Positions 32,002 to 36,509 of a DNA stretch of 36,509 nt are shown in pieces. The stretch's first letter is position 1, and the number at the start of each line of letters is the position of its first letter. A program made the translations under genes and the position numbers. The stretch is from assembly GCA_013215145.1 (NCBI GenBank), contig JABSRP010000060.1:1-36509 (forward strand), given 5' to 3'. This DNA comes from Pseudobacteriovorax sp. GTDB taxonomy: Bacteria; Bdellovibrionota_B; Oligoflexia; Oligoflexales; Oligoflexaceae. The notes beneath the pieces were generated by a model. The model was given only the letters and a program-made list of their open reading frames with translations. It did not search any database and had not been told where the DNA came from.

Positions 32002-33225
32002 TTAAAAAGTCGTTCCGGTGCTGATGATATTTATAGGTGATGATCCCTTCGGGTCACGAGCAAAGGCTAGATCACGGCCCGCCTTCCAAGTGCCTCCTTC
32101 TAGAATTTTTGCCAAAGGTAAGGTGGCTGCGTCCATGGATAGTTTTTTTCTGATAACCACTGCGAGTTGATCGAGGAGGGCTACGGTCAAGGCCCGCCAT
32201 TCTATGATCAGAGGGCTATCGACGCTGTGGGCTTTATTGGCATTTTCCGGATCAAGGAGTTTAAGCACTCCTCCGTCGACGAATAGCCCTCCATTGCGAT
32301 ATTCGGCTAGTCCCGTGAGTTCGTCCAAGTCATACACGGTCACTCCCGCAATCTCTAAGGCTTCTATGAGCGAATAGGTGAGCCACTGAGAAAGCTTGTG
32401 AAACACGACGTAGCGCTGAACCTCTGATTCATGATTTTTGAAGGGTGGATATAGCCAGGCATCACCAAGTGTCTTTTCTTGAAAACTAGTGCCTGTTGGC
32501 CAAATAGGTCCAAAGGCGCGCAGTACATAAGTGAGTAAGCGACTTGCGCTAACACGGTTACCGAAATTTGTGAGGAAATAGTCCACCAGTCCTCCAGGCC
32601 TTTGGCCGGGAAAGTAGTGAGTGTATGCTTCTAAAGTCTTGCCTAGATTATTCAGTAGCGTTTTCCGACCCTCGAGACCAAGTAAAGGATTGTCATCTGA
32701 TACTTGAAAGCCGTGAGCCAAGGAGTCCAGGGGTAGATGAATGAGAGCTTTTGCGGTTGCTTCAGGCGCATAGTGGTACGAAAATAAACCTGAGTTAAAC
32801 ATATCGTAGGATGCTATGGCAAGCCCTTCAGAGCGTCCGATCGGGTTAGGGTTGTCTCGTTCATGATAAACCCAGTGGTCTCCAGCTCCGGCATCCACTA
32901 GAACGGAAACAACAATGAGATCCACCAGAGCTTTGGCATAGCTTTGCCGACTTGCGCCTTCAAATCGCTTGGCAAATCGTGATACACGATCGATACCCTG
33001 ACAGTTAAAATGCCGAAGACGCGCGTGGTAGGGAATCTCTCCATTCGGGTACTGCTGTTTCATAGTATCAATGACAAGATCAGCCACACCATCGATTTGA
33101 TCGAGGTGAATCTGAAAGTGCTGGGACAGGGTGCGACTGAGGTCGAAAACGCGGCCACAGCTTTCTCTCACCGATATGGGGCTTTGGAGGTAATCGATGC
33201 CTTTAAGCTGATCATGTCTCGTCAT
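32002..33225 (-). CDS. URC4/DUF1688 protein of uracil catabolism
   Basis: A 407-residue protein matching DUF1688, the URC4 family. Seen: HARLRHFNCQG, VDLIVVSVLVDAGAGDHWVY, RSEGLAIASYDMF, RPGGLVDYFL and near the C-terminus ILEGGTWKAGRDLA. URC4 is required, with URC1, to break down uracil through UMP to urea and a three-carbon product; its reaction is not settled. It overlaps the URC1 gene by 14 bases and lies just before upp, the typical bacterial URC arrangement. Confidence 0.9.
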   Translation of the reverse strand: MTRHDQLKGIDYLQSPISVRESCGRVFDLSRTLSQHFQIHLDQIDGVADLVIDTMKQQYPNGEIPYHARLRHFNCQGIDRVSRFAKRFEGASRQSYAKALVDLIVVSVLVDAGAGDHWVYHERDNPNPIGRSEGLAIASYDMFNSGLFSYHYAPEATAKALIHLPLDSLAHGFQVSDDNPLLGLEGRKTLLNNLGKTLEAYTHYFPGQRPGGLVDYFLTNFGNRVSASRLLTYVLRAFGPIWPTGTSFQEKTLGDAWLYPPFKNHESEVQRYVVFHKLSQWLTYSLIEALEIAGVTVYDLDELTGLAEYRNGGLFVDGGVLKLLDPENANKAHSVDSPLIIEWRALTVALLDQLAVVIRKKLSMDAATLPLAKILEGGTWKAGRDLAFARDPKGSSPINIISTGTTF

Positions 33226-34459
33226 AAGAGCGGCCTTTCACTTCCTTTAGATCCTTACTGGTGGGCGCAGGCGTCTCGCCTGCATAATACCCAGCCGCCT
33301 TTTTTGCCGCAATTTCCACCTGAGCATCATCAGGTATCAGATGATCGGGAATATTGAAGCGATTAAGGATCTCGATGCCTGAACGCTGCATGGCATTGAA
33401 CTTCATATCGCTCATACTCATGAGGTTGTGAATCCGTTTGATGCCTAACCAGACCAAAACATCAGGCATGAGCTCTTGAAATCTTGCATCTTGAACTCCT
33501 GCCACACATTCAGTCCGGTAAAAATAGTTATCGGCGGAGTCGCCTCCCTCCTGTCGTTTGCGGGCATTGTAAACCAGGTATTTTGTCACTTCACCTAAGG
33601 CGCGACCTTCTTTTCTAAAGTAGACAACTAGGCCATTGCCCCCTTTTTGTGCTGTTTTTATCGCCTGAATGATGCCATAGGCGAGGTAGGGGCGGCAGGT
33701 GCAGATGTCTGAACCGAAGACATCAGAGCCGTTGCATTCATCATGGACGCGGCAGGTAAGCTCCTTATCCGGATTGCTTAGCTGTTCGGGCGGACCAAAG
33801 ATATAGGCTGTGAGTCCCCCTATGGGCGGCAGTAGTACTTTTAGGTCAGGACGTGTCACGAGCTCAGGAAACATACCTCCCGTCTCTTGAAACAGGATTT
33901 TGCGGAGCTCACCCTCGTCGATCGCTAGGCGTTTGGCAATCCCAGGCAGGTACCACACCGGTTCCACGGCGGCCTTACACACCTTGACATTGGTCTCGTT
34001 GACGACAATATCCCCGTCGATGTCCAAGTCGCCATCCTCGATAGCTTTTTGAACCTCAGGGATCTGTAGTTGGGCCTCGGTGATGGCTATGGTGGGCATG
34101 ATTTTAGTCCCGCGGGCGAGTTGCTTGGGAAAGGAATCAGTGATGTCAGCCCCCCACGGGTCTATGGACACAATCGCTTCGGGATCACTCCAAGAAGAGA
34201 ACGGACCGATGGGTCTGGTTGGATTGGTAAATGCCAGGTCGGGCCGATAATCGCGAGGAAACTGGCCCGAGGCTACAGAAAGCGCTCGATAAACAGCATA
34301 ACTGCCGGAATGGGAACCGATAGCATTTCTTTCCGGTGTCTGACTAGCAATGATAGGGCCCCGCTTTTCGGCTGTATGAGCTCCCCAGACTAGGGGGACT
34401 TTTTTATTGTAGATTTGATTGGAGTGGCTGGTGAGTATCACATGCTCCGGCTTTTTCAT
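33212..34459 (-). CDS. URC1, GTP cyclohydrolase II-like enzyme
   Basis: A 415-residue RibA homologue. The zinc ligands are kept: CRVHDECNGSDVFGSDICTC holds Cys242, Cys253 and Cys255, and FRKEGRALGEV matches the RibA FRxEGRGIGL region. The protein is about twice the size of RibA, with a 200-residue N-terminal extension typical of URC1. In the URC pathway it is thought to open the pyrimidine ring of UMP rather than make riboflavin precursors. The neighbours URC4 and upp support this. It starts 15 bases after the dehydrogenase stop. Confidence 0.9.
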   Translation of the reverse strand: MKKPEHVILTSHSNQIYNKKVPLVWGAHTAEKRGPIIASQTPERNAIGSHSGSYAVYRALSVASGQFPRDYRPDLAFTNPTRPIGPFSSWSDPEAIVSIDPWGADITDSFPKQLARGTKIMPTIAITEAQLQIPEVQKAIEDGDLDIDGDIVVNETNVKVCKAAVEPVWYLPGIAKRLAIDEGELRKILFQETGGMFPELVTRPDLKVLLPPIGGLTAYIFGPPEQLSNPDKELTCRVHDECNGSDVFGSDICTCRPYLAYGIIQAIKTAQKGGNGLVVYFRKEGRALGEVTKYLVYNARKRQEGGDSADNYFYRTECVAGVQDARFQELMPDVLVWLGIKRIHNLMSMSDMKFNAMQRSGIEILNRFNIPDHLIPDDAQVEIAAKKAAGYYAGETPAPTSKDLKEVKGRSYDET

Positions 34460-34474
34460 ATCGTCTGCCCTTCG

Positions 34475-35947
34475 TTAGCTCATCCAATTTGCATCGGACT
34501 GTTGGTTCCACTTTGTGGTGATTTTCTTCAGTTGGGACCAAAACTCGACCCCGCCATAGCCTGTAATATCTCCGTGACCAAATCGCGACTGACCAATGCC
34601 CCCAAAGGAAAAGGGCTCCCGAGGGACCGGGACGCCGATATTGATACCGGCCATGCCGCAGTGGGCAGAATCGACGACTTTTTCGGCTAGCCCACCGTTG
34701 CTTGTGAAAACAGAGCAGGCGTTGCCGTAGGGGTTGCTGTTTTGAATGTCTAGAGCTTCCGTGATCGTGGCACAGCGAACGATTGTTAGAATAGGCCCAA
34801 ACATCTCGTCCCTTGCAGCTAAATCGCTGGGATTAACCTGATCTAGTATCGTAGGCCCAAACCAATTCCCGTTTGGAAACTCCTTCGGTACATCTGGTTT
34901 GCGGCCGTCGAGTAGAATTTTAGCCCCACGTTTTTCCGCGGCGCTCACGGCATCTTCGAGACATAAACGCTGCTCTTGAGTGATGATAGCTCCCATGCTT
35001 TGCCCAAGTTGGACGGATTGAGCGTGGGACTTGATGCTTTCGATGAGGTGGTCGACATCACCGACAGCCAGTAAAACACTGGCCGCCATACAACGTTGTC
35101 CGGCGCATCCAGTGAAAGAGTCGGCGATCCCTTTTCCTGAAAGAGCAAGGTCGGCATCGGGGAGCAAAATGATATGGTTTTTGGCACCACCTAAAGCGAG
35201 AGCGCGCTTACCTTTCTTGGTGGCTTGCTGATAAACAGCTTCGGCTGCTGCCGACGAACCGACAAAACCCACAGCTGCAATCTTGGGATGGGTGCAAATG
35301 GTTTCCGCCACCTTTTTGCCACCTTGGACCACAGTTAGGATGCCTGGCGGCAAACCAGCTTCACTAAAAATCTCCGTTAAAGGCACCGAGGCACAGGGCG
35401 TTTTTTCTGATGGTTTCCAAACATAGGCATTTCCCAGAGCTATCGCTATAGGGATGGTCCAGAACGGGACCATCGCTGGGAAGTTGAACGGAGTGATGCT
35501 GCCGACGACCCCCAAAGGATATCGCCTATATTCGCAGTGCACGCCGCGAGAGACTGCCGACTTCCCACCCAAGTCAGAGTTTTGCAAAGCCGTGGCAAAT
35601 TCTAATACTTCAATGCCCTTCAAAAGACCTGCCCTAGCTTCACCAATAGTTTTCCCGCTTTCTAAGGCAACGATATTGGCGATATCTTCCAGCTTATGGA
35701 GAAGGCTATCGCGTACTTTAAACAATAGGGAACAGCGTTCCTTTAACGGCGTCGAAGCCCAGTCTGTATAGGCCGCAGCGGCAGCTTGCACCGCCTCATC
35801 CACATCGGCCTCCAGGCTCTCATGATAATACCCCATAGCCTCGTTGTCATAGGGACTTGTCACCGCGACCTTGGCGCCGCCACCTGACTTCCAAGTTCCC
35901 GCAATATAATTATCAGCAGCAATAGGCTGCCCCAATCGTTTCACCAT
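34475..35947 (-). CDS. (Methyl)malonate-semialdehyde dehydrogenase-like ALDH
   Basis: A 490-residue aldehyde dehydrogenase of the CoA-acylating MmsA group. Seen: SITPFNFPAMVPFW (cofactor site Asn155), FVGSSAAAE, catalytic Cys286 in GCAGQRCMAAS, EMFGPIL, and the C-terminal GINIGVPVPREPFSFGG. MmsA converts methylmalonate or malonate semialdehyde to propionyl- or acetyl-CoA plus CO2. First in the run before URC1, so it probably removes the three-carbon semialdehyde from uracil breakdown. I choose the ATG at 35947, six bases after GGAG; a TTG four codons earlier is less likely. Confidence 0.88.
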   Translation of the reverse strand: MVKRLGQPIAADNYIAGTWKSGGGAKVAVTSPYDNEAMGYYHESLEADVDEAVQAAAAAYTDWASTPLKERCSLLFKVRDSLLHKLEDIANIVALESGKTIGEARAGLLKGIEVLEFATALQNSDLGGKSAVSRGVHCEYRRYPLGVVGSITPFNFPAMVPFWTIPIAIALGNAYVWKPSEKTPCASVPLTEIFSEAGLPPGILTVVQGGKKVAETICTHPKIAAVGFVGSSAAAEAVYQQATKKGKRALALGGAKNHIILLPDADLALSGKGIADSFTGCAGQRCMAASVLLAVGDVDHLIESIKSHAQSVQLGQSMGAIITQEQRLCLEDAVSAAEKRGAKILLDGRKPDVPKEFPNGNWFGPTILDQVNPSDLAARDEMFGPILTIVRCATITEALDIQNSNPYGNACSVFTSNGGLAEKVVDSAHCGMAGINIGVPVPREPFSFGGIGQSRFGHGDITGYGGVEFWSQLKKITTKWNQQSDANWMS

Positions 35948-36002
35948 ATCGATCTCCAAGGTATTTAGCTCATGATATGCTGGCTAGGGATTTTTTTGAA
36001 GG

Positions 36003-36509
36003 TCAAAAATAATAAGCCAGTTGCGCTGTGGTTTCCACCATGCTGAGACGATGAGTGTCGACAGACAGAATGTTGTCAGCCTCTAGGGTCTTACCGCGGA
36101 TATACTGAATGCGTGGAGAAAGCTTGAGTGCTTGGGTGAACTGCCAATCGGCAGCTACTCCTATGGTGACGCTGGCTAGAGAATTGACTCCGGCGCTTTC
36201 CGCCTCGCGATAGGTCTCAGGGGTATAGCTAAAGTAACCGACTAACTCTACTGACTGAAGTATTTGGGACTGGTAGGAAACCATCGGTGACAATCCGTTT
36301 TTCCGACTGGCATCGATAGCGTTCTCGACTTGGTAGATCAAAGCGAGCCCCCACAGGTTATTGGTCTGGGTTGGGATAAAGGTATAAAGGGTCCATGTGA
36401 TTGGCCGCTTGACAATGATTTCCTGAGTCTCAAGGGAATTGCTGCTTTCGTATTTGATTCCCCATTTGCCACTGCTGAGTGGGACATAAACATCAGCGGT
36501 GAATGCCGC
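36003..36509 (-). CDS. Partial outer-membrane beta-barrel-like protein (C-terminal part)
   Basis: The last 168 residues of a protein whose start is beyond the window. The frame stays open to base 36509. Alternating hydrophobic/polar strands (WGIKYESS, WTLYTFIPTQT, LWGLALIYQVENA, MVSYQSQI, VELVGYFSYTPETY, ASVTIGVAADWQF, LKLSPRIQYI, VETTAQLAYYF) and a C-terminal Phe, the usual BAM signal, point to a porin-like or OmpW/DUF-type barrel. It ends 55 bases before mmsA on the same strand, so could belong to the uracil operon, perhaps in uptake (inference). Confidence 0.65.
   Translation of the reverse strand, partial: AAFTADVYVPLSSGKWGIKYESSNSLETQEIIVKRPITWTLYTFIPTQTNNLWGLALIYQVENAIDASRKNGLSPMVSYQSQILQSVELVGYFSYTPETYREAESAGVNSLASVTIGVAADWQFTQALKLSPRIQYIRGKTLEADNILSVDTHRLSMVETTAQLAYYF

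Overview
The window reads as chromosomal DNA of a Gram-negative, non-enteric bacterium. It has Sec signal peptides, lipobox lipoproteins, a beta-barrel-like C-terminus ending in Phe, and two 7TMR-DISM receptors. That receptor type, with monohaem lipoproteins and LytS/LytTR signalling, would suit a Bdellovibrionota/Oligoflexia-like or other deltaproteobacterial lineage. This placement is inference from gene content; no rRNA or other taxonomic marker is present.

Left part (1-6200): an A/T-rich accessory island. It holds a half-size GNAT-like protein, a long non-coding stretch, two paralogous small secreted charged peptides (948-1292, 1438-1746), a stand-alone TcdA/TcdB-type (GT44) glycosyltransferase (1842-3395), a coupled SunS-like GT2 glycosyltransferase (3397-4389) whose metal-binding DXD reads HAN, and an exported von Willebrand A protein (4525-6132). 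The two peptides share 16 identical residues at identical positions, although their codons differ at nine bases, all silent. This is the best candidate for an undescribed system: small exported peptides beside two protein-glycosylation-type enzymes.

Middle part (6300-22800): ordinary chromosomal genes. There is a three-gene ABC-2 transporter (minus), a PLP D-cysteine desulfhydrase/ACC deaminase-like enzyme, a CxxCH lipoprotein, a YceI protein, an SH3b membrane protein, a monoacylglycerol-lipase-like hydrolase, a small double-CxxC protein and an acidic cytochrome-c lipoprotein. Then follow a 7TMR-DISM/PAS/HPt/CheA-type ATPase kinase, proB-proA, and on the other strand a 7TMR-DISM/SpoIIE-type phosphatase, so proBA lies between two receptors with related sensory modules.

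Signalling operon (23149-26641): a membrane fatty-acid hydroxylase, an exported Ntn-type amidase, a LytS-type histidine kinase and a LytTR response regulator. A 13-bp direct repeat with 20-bp periodicity upstream (23024-23056) is a candidate LytTR operator. After it come an overlooked 35-residue hydrophobic peptide gene (26764-26871) and a secreted four-cysteine protein.

Insertion sequence (27381-29118): defined by a 15-bp perfect terminal inverted repeat. It carries an IS4-superfamily transposase and an internal, oppositely oriented small gene broken by one extra base, and it lies between two hairpin terminators.

Right part (29148-36509, all minus): a secreted protein with two copies of a GRGCN-containing domain, then an operon mmsA-like, URC1 (GTP cyclohydrolase II-like), URC4 (DUF1688), upp and a voltage-gated K+ channel. 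This matches the URC pathway of uracil degradation through UMP. The last gene, an outer-membrane-like protein, is cut by the window edge.
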